A DNA stretch of 64,000 nucleotides, taken from Amycolatopsis sp. MtRt-6 (GTDB taxonomy: Bacteria > Actinomycetota > Actinomycetes > Mycobacteriales > Pseudonocardiaceae). This document shows, in pieces, positions 34,614 through 43,168 of the stretch. Numbering within the stretch: position 1 is the stretch's first letter; the number at the start of each line of letters is the position of its first letter. The translations under genes and the position numbers were made by a program. The notes below the pieces were generated by a model. It was not told where the DNA came from and made no database searches. It worked only from the letters and a program-made list of their open reading frames with translations. Where the stretch lies: positions 38,987 to 102,986 of the forward strand of contig NZ_JADWPD010000040.1 in NCBI RefSeq assembly GCF_017308975.1, read 5' to 3'.

Positions 34614-35195
34614 CTAGAGGCGGCCGAGCCAGGGGTGCGCGCCGTAGGTCGCCTCCAGTGCCTCCGCCAGCCACCTCCGCTGCGCCGCGTCGAGCACCGG
34701 CAGGGCGGCCGCGAAGTCCTGCTCGTCCTTGGGGCGGGTGTCGTGCGCCTTGGCGAGCAGCTGCACCTCGGGCGCCAGATACGGCACACCCTCGGCCGAA
34801 ATCCCGCCCAGCGCCGCGATTTCCCGCCGCACCGCGGGATTCCGCCGGAAGATCCACTCGTCGCCCTCGGCCTTGTCGAGCATGAACTGGATCCGCCACG
34901 GCGCGGTCGCCGTCGGTCGGCACCACACGTCGTCGATGTCGTCGCCCAGGACCTCGCCGGGTGCCCAGGGCCGCAGCGTGCCCGGCGGGTCCGCCGCCCA
35001 CCACTCCCACGACGGCAGCGCCTCCTGGATCGCGCGCTGGTCGCGCCGGAGGAACAGGACGTCGACGTCGGCGTGCTCGCGGAACGCGCGGCCCACGGCG
35101 AACTCCACCGCGTAGCCGCCCGCGATCCACCACGGCACTGTGACCTGCGAGAACATGGTCGCCACTTCGGCCGGGCCGGCCGGGTCCCAGGTCAC
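34614..35195 (-). CDS. Aminoglycoside/lincosamide-type nucleotidyltransferase fold protein
   Basis: A 193-residue protein of the family that includes aminoglycoside-2''-adenylyltransferase and LnuA-like enzymes. Visible are WWIAGGYAVEFAVGRAFREHADVDVLFLRRDQ (the G-G then H-x-D-x-D metal triad, in parts), WRIQFMLDKAEGDEWIFRRNP, GVPYLAPEVQLLAKA and a C-terminal helix. It could nucleotidylate a small molecule or drug, but resistance cannot be claimed from fold. GTG 35195 overlaps the stop of the binding lipoprotein gene (GTGA), so the two are translationally coupled, an unusual pairing. The stop lies in the 41-bp repeat. Confidence 0.78.
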   Translation of the reverse strand: MTWDPAGPAEVATMFSQVTVPWWIAGGYAVEFAVGRAFREHADVDVLFLRRDQRAIQEALPSWEWWAADPPGTLRPWAPGEVLGDDIDDVWCRPTATAPWRIQFMLDKAEGDEWIFRRNPAVRREIAALGGISAEGVPYLAPEVQLLAKAHDTRPKDEQDFAAALPVLDAAQRRWLAEALEATYGAHPWLGRL

Positions 35196-36637
35196 GAGAC
35201 GCCGATCCCGGCCAGCACCGGGCCGGTGAATGGCGTGGCCGTGACGTCGTGGACCCGGGGTGCCCAGACCGCGTGGCCGTGGCCCGACCACAGCGGGGCC
35301 ACCGGCAGGTCGCGCAGCAGCTGGTTCTCCGCCAGCCGGTACAGCTCGCCCGCCTCCTCCGGGGTTGCCGCCGCGTCGGCCAGTGCGAGGTTCTGGCGGA
35401 AGGTGCCGTCGGTGTACCCCGCTGCCGTGGCCAGCTGGGTCAGCAGCTCGTCCGGGCTGCCGGTGGTCAGCTTGACGTCCAGTGTGGACGGTCCGTCGAG
35501 CTGGTCGGTGCGCGGGGCCGCCTGCGCCGTCACGGAAACGTCCAGTGCCTTGTGCAGCCCGACCGCCAGGGCGCGTGTCCACGCCTCCGCGCCCGGTCCG
35601 AAGTAGACGGTCGCGCCGCCGGGGAAGGCCGCCTGCTTCAGCAGTGCCTTGCCGGCCGCCGCGTCGAAGCTGCACGGGCGGCAGGTGCCCGAGCGCTCGC
35701 CCGGCGCGACCGCGGGCGGCAGCATGGCCTTGGCCGGGTCGACCTGGTGGGCGAGCGGGCCGGCCTCCAGTGCCGCGCGGTCGACGCCGAGGGCGAAGCC
35801 GTGGCGGACCGTCGCGTCGGCGAACCGCGGGTTCGTCACCGGGAACGCCAGGTAGCCCGCCTCGGGCAGGGCCCAGGACGCGTGGCGGTCGCCGAATTCG
35901 CCGTGCATGGCGTCGTGCCGCTCGCCGGGGACCTCGGTCGCGAGGTCGAGCGTGCCCGCCTTGACCGCGTCGTACTGGGCGGCCGGCTCGCCGACCCGCA
36001 GCTCGATCTCCGCGGCCTTCCCCGCGCCGACGCGCTTGAGCGTGCCGCCCGAACCGGGCGTCCAGCCGCCGTCGAGCCGGTACGGGCCGTTGCCGACCGG
36101 CGCCTTCGCGAAGCCGTTCCAGTCGCGGGAAGCGAGCACCGACGCCGGCAGCGGGACCAGGCCCGGCGCGGAGAGCAGCGCGGGCACCTGGCCGGACGGC
36201 CGGTCGAGGGTCAGCGCGATCGTGTCCGGGGCGGTCGCCTTGATCTCGACGGCACGCAGGAGCTTCGTCAGCACCGGCGACGAGACCCAGCGCGCCGCGG
36301 CGACCACCCGCCAGGTGTCCACATAGGACTGCGCGGTGACCGGCGTGCCGTCGTGGAACGTCGCCGGCCGCAGCTTGACTGTCCAGTGCACCCGGTCGGT
36401 GCTCTCGATCGCCGCGGCCGCGCGCGGGGTGACCTTGCCGGACGCCGCGTCGTAGCCGGCGAGCGGGGTCCACAGCGCGCTCGTCACGAGGCGGCCCGCC
36501 TGGTCGGAGAGGTCGGCGGGCAGCAGCGTCGCCGGCTCCCGGATGCCGACGGACAGGACGCCGGGCCGGGCGGGGCCGGCACCGGAGCAGCCGGTGACGG
36601 CGATGGCCACGGCGGCGAGCAGGACGAACAGGCGCAT
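35192..36637 (-). CDS. ABC transporter substrate-binding lipoprotein (peptide/nickel, SBP_bac_5)
   Basis: Secreted, lipid-anchored binding protein, 481 residues. Signal peptide with lipobox VTGCSG (Cys ~17). The SBP_bac_5 features are present: TSALWTPLAGYD, VHWTVKLRPATFHDGTPVTAQSYVDTW (in parts), VGNGPYRLDGGW, and ATVRHGFALGVDRAAL. Such proteins bind oligopeptides, but no permease or ATPase gene is next to it, so it is an orphan component. Start ATG 36637 has AGGA 7 bases before; TTG 36643 is an alternative. Coupled by overlap to the nucleotidyltransferase gene. Ligand unknown. Confidence 0.85.
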   Translation of the reverse strand: MRLFVLLAAVAIAVTGCSGAGPARPGVLSVGIREPATLLPADLSDQAGRLVTSALWTPLAGYDAASGKVTPRAAAAIESTDRVHWTVKLRPATFHDGTPVTAQSYVDTWRVVAAARWVSSPVLTKLLRAVEIKATAPDTIALTLDRPSGQVPALLSAPGLVPLPASVLASRDWNGFAKAPVGNGPYRLDGGWTPGSGGTLKRVGAGKAAEIELRVGEPAAQYDAVKAGTLDLATEVPGERHDAMHGEFGDRHASWALPEAGYLAFPVTNPRFADATVRHGFALGVDRAALEAGPLAHQVDPAKAMLPPAVAPGERSGTCRPCSFDAAAGKALLKQAAFPGGATVYFGPGAEAWTRALAVGLHKALDVSVTAQAAPRTDQLDGPSTLDVKLTTGSPDELLTQLATAAGYTDGTFRQNLALADAAATPEEAGELYRLAENQLLRDLPVAPLWSGHGHAVWAPRVHDVTATPFTGPVLAGIGVS

Positions 36638-36741
36638 GCGCAAGTCCTACCAGCAAGATGGCAACGAAAGACGGTTGTGTCCGGTTGATCTCCGTCGTAC
36701 CGTTCGGTGGGTCACGCTCCGAGCGTTCCGGGAGGTTTCGC

Positions 36742-38073
36742 GTGCGCACCTGGTTGCGGTCGTGCTTCGCCGCCGTCACCGTCGGCGCCACGCTGGTCGC
36801 GACCGGGCTCCCGGCCGCGGCCTGCGGCGAAGACGACAAGCCCGCGACGCCGGTCGCGCGCACGGCGGGCGACCCCGGGGCGGTCAAGAACGTCAAGGCC
36901 GTCGGCAACGTGCCCGACGCCGCCGGCGCCATCTCGATCGGCTTTCTCGGCTACGGCCACCGCGACGTCATGGCCGTGTCCGGCGAGTTCGGGCTCAAGG
37001 TCTACGACCTGAAGAACCCGGTCGCGCCGAAGCTGGTCGGGCAGGTCAGCCTGCCCGGGCTGTGGGAGACCGAGGACACCGAGGTCGACCAGGACCGCAA
37101 GCTGGTGTTCCTCTCCCGCGACCCGCGCGCGTACGGCGGCACCACGGCGACCGGCGAGTCCGGCATCTACATCGTCGACGTCTCGAAGCCCGAGGCGCCG
37201 TCGATCCTCAGCTACGTGAAGGTGCCGGCCGGGCACACCACCAGCTGCGTCGACGGCTGCCGCTACCTGTGGACCGGCGGCCCGTCGAAGGCGGCGGGCC
37301 AGCCCGCCGAGTGGGGCGGCCGGCCGATCTGGGTCACCGACATCCGCGACCCGCGGAACCCGAAGGTGAACCCGGAGCCGATCGAGCTGGCCCGCAACGA
37401 CGGCAAGACCGACTACGTGCACGACGTGCAGGTCGACGCCGACGGCGTGGCCTGGGTGTCCGGCCGCGGCGGCGTCCGCGGCTACTGGACCAACGGCGTG
37501 CACCGCGACCCGCTGACCGGCAAGATCCGCCGCGCGACGGCGCACGAGCCGATCCCGTACGCCGGCGGCGGCATCGCCGAGACGGCGGCGCCCTCGCGGT
37601 TCATGCACAACAGCTTCCACCCGGCCGGCCACCGCGTCGGCGACGGCGCCTGGCGCGGCCAGGACCTGATCTACGCGACGGAGGAGAACTTCGTCGACGG
37701 CTGCGCGGGCGACGGCGTCCTGACGATCTCGTCGCTGAAGGGCTCGTACCACGGCGAAGGCTGGCGCTCGACGCCTGCGCAGCCGTTCCGGCTGCAGAGC
37801 GTCGGCACGTGGAGCGTCAACGGCCAGGAGGGCAGCGACCCGGCGTCGGACGACTGCTCCGCGCACTACTTCGACGTCCGCGGCAAGATCCTGGTGCAGT
37901 CGTTCTACGCGCAGGGCACCCGCTTCCTCGACGTCAGCGACCCGACGAACCCGCGGCAGATCGCCTACTACCGCCCGGCCGACGCGAGCGCGTGGGCGCC
38001 GTACTGGCACGGCAAGTACGTCTACGTCGCGGACAACACCCGCGGTATCGACGTCCTGCAGCTCACGAAATAG
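36742..38073 (+). CDS. Secreted LVIVD-repeat (beta-propeller-like) protein
   Basis: A 443-residue exported protein. The signal peptide (WLRSCFAAVTVGATLVATGLPAAAC, ~3-27 in parts) has a Cys near the cleavage region, so it may be a lipoprotein. Several LVIVD repeat blades follow: LKVYDLKNPVAPKLVG, IYIVDVSKPEAPSIL, IWVTDIRDPRNPKV, and TRFLDVSDPTNPRQIAYY. It is likely an extracellular propeller of unknown binding. GTG 36742 has GGGAGG 6 bases upstream; the longer frame to 36658 is not supported. Divergent from the binding lipoprotein. Confidence 0.85.
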   Translation: MRTWLRSCFAAVTVGATLVATGLPAAACGEDDKPATPVARTAGDPGAVKNVKAVGNVPDAAGAISIGFLGYGHRDVMAVSGEFGLKVYDLKNPVAPKLVGQVSLPGLWETEDTEVDQDRKLVFLSRDPRAYGGTTATGESGIYIVDVSKPEAPSILSYVKVPAGHTTSCVDGCRYLWTGGPSKAAGQPAEWGGRPIWVTDIRDPRNPKVNPEPIELARNDGKTDYVHDVQVDADGVAWVSGRGGVRGYWTNGVHRDPLTGKIRRATAHEPIPYAGGGIAETAAPSRFMHNSFHPAGHRVGDGAWRGQDLIYATEENFVDGCAGDGVLTISSLKGSYHGEGWRSTPAQPFRLQSVGTWSVNGQEGSDPASDDCSAHYFDVRGKILVQSFYAQGTRFLDVSDPTNPRQIAYYRPADASAWAPYWHGKYVYVADNTRGIDVLQLTK

Positions 38074-38101
38074 CGGTCGGGCCCGGCTCCCACGGACCGG
38101 A

Positions 38102-39490
38102 TCACGGGCTCCGGCGGTTGTCCCGCACGAGCCGCGGCGGCGGCACCAGCGGCCACCGGGCCGGCTGGGGCAGCTCGGCCAGGGACAGCTTGCGGTAGAG
38201 CGTTTCCCGGACGATCTCGGCCGACACCCCTCTCCGGGCGGCCAGCCGGTCGTGGGTGGCCTGCCATTGGGCGGGTTGTGCTTCCCGCGCGGCGGCGAGC
38301 TGCTTGACCAGCGAGGCCTGTGGATCGACCAGCGGGCTGTGCCGGGCCAGTTCGGCCACGATCGAGTCCGGGTCCACCTCGCTGTCCGCGAAGTGGCTCA
38401 GCAGAACCGGAATCTCCGCGCCCGCCGCGTAGGCCGAGAGCGAGCCGTGGTCCGCGACGAGGAAGTCGGCGGCGGCCAGGAGACCTCGCCAGTCCTCGTA
38501 GGTGTCGACCACGTCGAGCCCGGCCGCGTGCGCGTCGCGGAACCAGTTGCGGACCTGCCGGGCGCCGTGCGCCGCCCAGACGGCGGGGTGCACCGTGGCG
38601 ATCACCCGGTGGTTGGCCGGGAGCTCGCTCGCCAGCCGCAGGGGCAGGTCGCGGTTCATCGCCAGCAGGGAGCGCGATCCCCAGGTCGACGAGACGGCCA
38701 CGAGGGTCTGCGCGTCGCGGATGCCGAGCTGCTCACGATAGTGGTCCCGTTGTGCCCGGCAGACCAGCAGCCGGTCGTAACACGGGTCGCCGGCCACCAC
38801 CGCGTACGGCACCGCTTCGGGACACTGCCGGGAAAGGGTGGTGAGGTGGGCCGGATGGGGGAGCAGCAACGCGTCGACGATCGGCTGGTCGTCATCATCG
38901 AGCAACGACGCCCGGTCCAGGCCGTACACCGGCCGGTCGTCGTCCGGCCCGGGCCACGCCCACGCGGGCCAGAGTTTGTTGTAGCCGGCACCGTGCGGGG
39001 CGGCGAACCTCGCCTTGGCCGGCAGGTCGCCGAGGCGGTGCAGGCTCGCCGCGACGACGAGGTCGACCGTCTGGCCGGTGGTCGCCTCATCCCAGGGGAT
39101 GACGCGGACCTCCATTTCTCGCAGGCGGGTTTCCACCCCCTCGCCGAACCGGTCGGGCACCTGGGTGTAGACCAGTTGCACGCGGGGATCGTTCTCGAGG
39201 TGGAGGACGATGTCCTCCAGCCGGATCAGGCTGGTGATCGTGTGCACGGCAACCAGGACCGTGCGCTCGAACTCCATCGTGTTCCAGGGGTCGTCGGCAC
39301 GCGGCTCGGCGACCACGCCGGAGGTGACCGTCGTGGCCGCCGGTGGCTGCTTGATCCGGTCGCGACCGCGCTTCGGTTCGGGGCGTGGGCGGGACGCGGC
39401 GGAGGATTTGGGCAGGTAGCGGTTCGCGAGGCGGCGGATGCCGCCGGACGAGGAAGCTGCCGCCATGAGGTGAAGTGGGAGGACCTCCAT
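38102..39490 (-). CDS. GT-B-like protein related to CDP-glycerol glycerophosphotransferases
   Basis: Actinobacterial protein of ~460 residues that I place with a family often mislabelled translation initiation factor 2. After a Ser/Pro/basic N-terminus (1-~65) comes FERTVLVAVHTITSLIRLEDIVLHLENDPRVQLVYT (strand-helix-strand, in parts), PHGAGYNK, then VVAGDPCYDRLL, VAVSSTWGSRSLLA and VIATVHPAVWAAHG, ending with AADFLVADHGSLSAYAAG. The last block, HGS in a nucleotide-sugar-like pocket, is like CDP-glycerol transferases. A role in polymer or peptide modification is guesswork. ATG 39490 chosen; longer frames to 39610 exist. A ROK-type operator lies upstream at 39689-39711. Confidence 0.6.
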   Translation of the reverse strand: MEVLPLHLMAAASSSGGIRRLANRYLPKSSAASRPRPEPKRGRDRIKQPPAATTVTSGVVAEPRADDPWNTMEFERTVLVAVHTITSLIRLEDIVLHLENDPRVQLVYTQVPDRFGEGVETRLREMEVRVIPWDEATTGQTVDLVVAASLHRLGDLPAKARFAAPHGAGYNKLWPAWAWPGPDDDRPVYGLDRASLLDDDDQPIVDALLLPHPAHLTTLSRQCPEAVPYAVVAGDPCYDRLLVCRAQRDHYREQLGIRDAQTLVAVSSTWGSRSLLAMNRDLPLRLASELPANHRVIATVHPAVWAAHGARQVRNWFRDAHAAGLDVVDTYEDWRGLLAAADFLVADHGSLSAYAAGAEIPVLLSHFADSEVDPDSIVAELARHSPLVDPQASLVKQLAAAREAQPAQWQATHDRLAARRGVSAEIVRETLYRKLSLAELPQPARWPLVPPPRLVRDNRRSP

Positions 39491-39688
39491 CGCGCGGCAC
39501 CTTTCGTGACGTCCGACCATCGAATCGAAGTGGACTGCGCTTCGACCCAGTCGCACACCCGTCCATCTCTCAGCCGCCAGCCAGCCGGCTGAACCACGGC
39601 GAGGTGCCACTTGTGGTCGCCCCGCACCGCGGTGCCAGCATTCCGTAAGTTCTGCGCCGGTTACTGTGAGCCTCTGCCAAAAATTCTA

Positions 39689-39711
39689 CTTGCCTTCAAA
39701 TTGAAGTCAAG
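39689..39711. promoter_or_regulatory. ROK-type operator upstream of the GT-B-like gene
   Basis: CTTGCCTTCAA and TTGAAGTCAAG around a single A, one mismatch in 22 paired bases. The core CTTCAAATTGAAG resembles the site at 40977-40989, so both are likely bound by the ROK protein encoded between them. Confidence 0.7.
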
Positions 39712-39732
39712 GTGCGATCGCGCGAGGCTCGC

Positions 39733-40953
39733 TCACGTTTCGACGGTGCGGTCGGCCATAAGTGCGAAGCCGAGCGCTCCCCGTGCCCCCGCGGCGAGGC
39801 CGAGGTCCGAGCCGACGATCTTCACCGGGTCCTTCGATTCGACCATGCCGCGGAGGGCGTAGAGCCGAAGCCCGTCCATCATGGGTTCGAGCAGGAGTTC
39901 CGGTGCTCTCCCCAGTTCGCCGCCGAGCACGATCAGCTCGGGGTTCATCAGGTTGCACACGCGGGCGAGGGCCAGGCCGATGGTCCGGGCGGCGTCCTGG
40001 AGCACCCGCCGGCACACGGCGTCGTCGCCCTTGGCCCGTTCGATCATGCCTTCGACGCTGGTCGGCAGATCGGCGCGGTATCCCGCGTACGCCTGCCTGA
40101 CCTGCTCGAGGAGCCGGGCCCCGCCGACCAGGGTCTCCAGGCAGCCGCGGTTGCCGCACCGGCACGGAATGCCGTCCGGGTCCATGGTCAGGTGACCGAT
40201 TTCCCCGCCGTACCCATGCCGTCCCCGGTAGATGAGCCCGCCGATGATCAACCCGGCGCCGAGGCCGACGGACGCCTTGACGAACAGCATGGTCCCGGTG
40301 CCGCGACCGGCTCCGTACATGTGCTCACCGTAGGCCGCGTAGTTGGCCTCGTTGTCCACGATGACGGGCACGTCGGGGAAGTGGTCGCGGAATCGTTCCT
40401 GGACGCTGCCGGTGATGTCCCAGTCGAGCGAGGCGGCGACCTGGGTGACCAGGGCGGTCCGCGGGTCGACCGCGGCCGGGATGCCCACGCCGATCGAGAC
40501 GATGTGGTCGATGTCGAGCCCGGTTTGCACCGTGAGCTCCTTGATGAGGTTGGCGCTCTCCCTTACCCAGCTGCTGCTGCCCTGGTCGGCGCGGAAGGAC
40601 ACGGATTCGTACTCGACCGCCGAAGTGTCCACCCGGCGGGCCGCGACCGCGATCCGGTCGTGGTTGACCTCCACCCCGACGGCCACCCCGCGGACGGTGC
40701 CGAGCCGGACCCGTTTGCCGCGCTCACCCTCCTCGCTGTGCACGCGGAAGATGCCCTCCTGCTGCAGTTCCGCGACCACCGTGGAGACGGTTCCCTGTGA
40801 CAGCAGGAGGCGCTTGGCCAGGGTCACCTGGGTGATCCCGGGATCGGCCATCGCGGCCCGGATGATCTTCCGGCGGTTGACGTCCTTGACCGAATCGGAC
40901 GGGGTCCACAGCAAGGACCGGGCATCCACGGTCGTGGCTCCCGTGCTCGACAC
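39733..40953 (-). CDS. ROK-family transcriptional regulator
   Basis: A 406-residue NagC/XylR-like regulator. N-terminal winged HTH (NRRKIIRAAMADPGITQVTLAKRLLLSQGTVSTVVAELQQEG, ~25-66 in parts), then a ROK sugar-kinase fold with GVAVGVEVNHDRIAVA, EANYAAYGEHM, the zinc motif CRCGNRGCLE (with the preceding His in GEIGHLTMDP) and VCNLMNPELIVLGGELG. It likely senses a sugar or sugar phosphate. GTG 40953 has AGGAGG 5 bases before. Its own promoter region holds a palindromic site like that upstream of the next gene on the same strand, so autoregulation and control of the GT-B-like gene are likely. It is divergent from the lasso precursor, whose promoter lies 180 bases away. Confidence 0.88.
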   Translation of the reverse strand: MSSTGATTVDARSLLWTPSDSVKDVNRRKIIRAAMADPGITQVTLAKRLLLSQGTVSTVVAELQQEGIFRVHSEEGERGKRVRLGTVRGVAVGVEVNHDRIAVAARRVDTSAVEYESVSFRADQGSSSWVRESANLIKELTVQTGLDIDHIVSIGVGIPAAVDPRTALVTQVAASLDWDITGSVQERFRDHFPDVPVIVDNEANYAAYGEHMYGAGRGTGTMLFVKASVGLGAGLIIGGLIYRGRHGYGGEIGHLTMDPDGIPCRCGNRGCLETLVGGARLLEQVRQAYAGYRADLPTSVEGMIERAKGDDAVCRRVLQDAARTIGLALARVCNLMNPELIVLGGELGRAPELLLEPMMDGLRLYALRGMVESKDPVKIVGSDLGLAAGARGALGFALMADRTVET

Positions 40954-40976
40954 TCTGCCTCCTGATGGCTCATTGG

Positions 40977-40989
40977 CTTCGATTTGAAG
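40977..40989. promoter_or_regulatory. ROK-type operator before the ROK gene
   Basis: CTTCGATTTGAAG, 24-36 bases upstream of the ROK start, similar to CTTCAAATTGAAG at 39694-39706. Autoregulatory site inferred. Confidence 0.65.
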
Positions 40990-41135
40990 GATACACAGCG
41001 TAGGGGACGGTCCGGCGAGTTGGTGAAGGCGGCCTCACTGACCTGTTGACTCCAGGGCTCCGGGAGTGGCGGTTCGTGAACAGCTTGGTTCAAGCCGATC
41101 GATCCGACAAGTCGACTTCCGGTCCGGGTGACTCT

Positions 41136-41164
41136 TTGGAAATCACCGGGGACAACAGTAGTAT
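41136..41164 (+). promoter_or_regulatory. Promoter of the lasso peptide operon
   Basis: -35 TTGGAA (41136-41141), 17-base spacer, -10 TAGTAT (41159-41164). Transcription would begin near 41171, leaving a leader of about 48 bases to the GTG at 41219. A GTG at 41174 would make a nearly leaderless alternative. Confidence 0.65.
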
Positions 41165-41218
41165 CTACGGACAGTGACCGGACGAAGAAGTTCGCCATGG
41201 CGCATCGAGGGGGCACTC

Positions 41219-41368
41219 GTGAACGACGATAGCGTCGACCCGGACAACATTTCCCCAGCGTCGGAGAGTGGCTACGAGCCACCCGCGGTATTCGATTTCG
41301 GTCCCGTCTTCAAGACCACCCGCGGCAGTTCCGGCGGAACCAAGGACGGGAACAACCAGGAAGACTAG
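41219..41368 (+). CDS. Lasso peptide precursor
   Basis: Ribosomal precursor of 49 residues. The leader (1-35) carries the motif recognised by the RRE protein: Tyr19, Pro22, Val24, Gly28 and Thr34, i.e. the YxxPxVxxxGxxxxxT pattern, with Thr at core position -2. The predicted core is residues 36-49, GSSGGTKDGNNQED. Gly36 can form the macrolactam with Asp43, an eight-residue ring, leaving a six-residue polar tail. No bulky or aromatic residue is available to lock the thread, which is unusual. GTG 41219 has GAGGGGG 6 bases upstream. The cyclase gene starts 48 bases after the stop, then the fused processing protein. Activity of the product cannot be predicted. Confidence 0.8.
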   Translation: MNDDSVDPDNISPASESGYEPPAVFDFGPVFKTTRGSSGGTKDGNNQED

Positions 41369-41416
41369 TCCCCGCACCCAAGCTGAATACAGGTGACGTG
41401 CCGTCGTGGTGAATCG

Positions 41417-43168
41417 GTGAACCTCATCGGTTGCTGGACCGAATCGACCGGGCTGGTGCACGTGGTCTCGCGCACGCTGTCACCCACTGTCCGGGAGGCT
41501 GGCTGCCGCGATGGCACGTTGTTCCTCATTGGACAGAGCTTCGTGTCGGACTCTCAGCTGGCCCAGGCTTGTGAGGCGTTGTCACGCACGAACGACGTCC
41601 GTGCAACGGACGGCTGGCCGGGCTGTTTCTCCAGCGTCCTGATCACTCGATCCGGGGCGGTCCTCCTGGCCGACCCCGTCGGCCAGTTTCCCCTCTTCGT
41701 GTCGGAGAAGGCGGACGCCGTCTGGTTCGGCACCAGCTCTTCGGACCTCGCCCGGCTGGCCGGCGGGACATTGGACGAAATATCCGTGGCCGCGATCCTC
41801 GCCTGTTCGGAGTCGGGAGAACCGGCACGCGAGCGGTCGATGTACCGCGGTATTCGCCGGGTGCCTGCCGGGCACGTTTTGTCGATTGGTCCGTCCGGCG
41901 TACGCGAGCGTCCGCATTCCGTTCTGCGCCCTGATCCGGAAATGACGATGGCGGAATCCGCCGAATGGCTCCGAGCGGCCCTCTCCACGGCGGTACGAGC
42001 CCGCGCCCGGTCGCCGTATCGGATGACTTTCGACCTGTCGGGTGGCCTGGACTCGACATCGTTGACACTGCTGGCGGCGGGCGACCTGGGCGACCTCGAC
42101 TCCTTGACCTACATCAACCCCGCGGCCCCGGTGACCGACGACGTCGAATTCGCAGGTCAGCACGCTCGGAGTGGCAGCGGCATCCGTCAGCACCTCGTGT
42201 CACTGAGGCCCGAGCACCTGCCCTACCAGGTGCTCCACCCCACCGGCGACCGGCCGCACGGATCGTCGCTGGCGACCGGGGCGTTGAGAGCCCGGTTCGC
42301 ACGCGCCACGGAACTCGGCTCCCAAGCGCACGTCACGGGCGAAGGGGGCGACGTCGTGCTGAAAGCTCCCGCCGCCTACCTCGCGGACCTCGCGCGTCAC
42401 GGTGAGCTGACCCGCTTGTGGTACGACTGCGTGGCGTGGGCGCGGCTGCGCGGCCGGACGCCGCTCGCGCTGGTCGGTCACGCGCTCAAGCTCAGCCGGA
42501 CGACCCGGCGCCAGGCGCTGCGCTCCCTCGCGAAGGACGTGGCAGCCGGCCGCCCGCTCGGCGCCGAGTCCTGGGAGGCGGACCGGATCGCCTACTGGCG
42601 GCGACCTTCGGCGCAGTGGCTCACCCCGGCCGCCAGACGGTCTCTCGCCGCCCACATCCGGGACACCGCGGACCACCTGCCCGGGGACGATGCCCTGGAG
42701 GCCGGAGACGTGGTCACCCTGGAGCTGTTGCGGCAACAGACACTGACCCTCCGCACCGTCCGGGCGGTCGGCGCCGAGTTCGGCATCGACGTGCACGCCC
42801 CGTTCATGGACACCGAGGTGGTCCGGGCCTGCCTGGCGCTGCCCGCGCGCCGGCGTGCGGATCCGAGGACACCCAAGCCGCTGCTGCGCGCGGCGCTGGA
42901 CGGGCTCGTGCCCGCGGCGGTGCTGGCCCGCACGACCAAGGGGGACTACACGCGCGATGTGTATGCCGGTGTCCGCCGGGCGGCTCCGGTGTTGCGGCGG
43001 ATGCTGACCGAATCCGTCGCCGCCGACCACGGCATCCTCGAGCCCGGGCCGGTACGCGTTGTCCTCGAGGACGCAATCCAGGGCATGCCTGCGCCGTGGG
43101 GCGCACTCCACCAGGTGTTCGCGGTGGAAGCGTGGCTGCGGGAACGCGAGGAGGGGGGCCGACCATGA
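41417..43168 (+). CDS. Lasso peptide macrolactam synthetase (asparagine synthetase-like, C protein)
   Basis: ATP-dependent cyclase of 583 residues that adenylates the Asp43 side chain of the precursor and closes the ring on Gly36. Residues 1-~170 are a glutaminase-like domain without the N-terminal catalytic Cys (FSSVLITRSGAVLLADPVGQFPLF). The AANH domain has the ATP motif FDLSGGLDSTS (SGGLDS at 208-213), with downstream GEGGDVVL and HAPFMDTEVVRACLALP typical of the asparagine-synthetase fold. A start at GTG 41393 is also possible. The stop overlaps the next start (ATGA at 43165), so cyclase and leader-processing protein are coupled. Confidence 0.87.
   Translation: MNLIGCWTESTGLVHVVSRTLSPTVREAGCRDGTLFLIGQSFVSDSQLAQACEALSRTNDVRATDGWPGCFSSVLITRSGAVLLADPVGQFPLFVSEKADAVWFGTSSSDLARLAGGTLDEISVAAILACSESGEPARERSMYRGIRRVPAGHVLSIGPSGVRERPHSVLRPDPEMTMAESAEWLRAALSTAVRARARSPYRMTFDLSGGLDSTSLTLLAAGDLGDLDSLTYINPAAPVTDDVEFAGQHARSGSGIRQHLVSLRPEHLPYQVLHPTGDRPHGSSLATGALRARFARATELGSQAHVTGEGGDVVLKAPAAYLADLARHGELTRLWYDCVAWARLRGRTPLALVGHALKLSRTTRRQALRSLAKDVAAGRPLGAESWEADRIAYWRRPSAQWLTPAARRSLAAHIRDTADHLPGDDALEAGDVVTLELLRQQTLTLRTVRAVGAEFGIDVHAPFMDTEVVRACLALPARRRADPRTPKPLLRAALDGLVPAAVLARTTKGDYTRDVYAGVRRAAPVLRRMLTESVAADHGILEPGPVRVVLEDAIQGMPAPWGALHQVFAVEAWLREREEGGRP

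Noticed and set aside
38102..39490. Translation initiation factor IF-2
   Set aside because: A common label for this family, but no GTPase motifs; the C-terminal part is GT-B-like.
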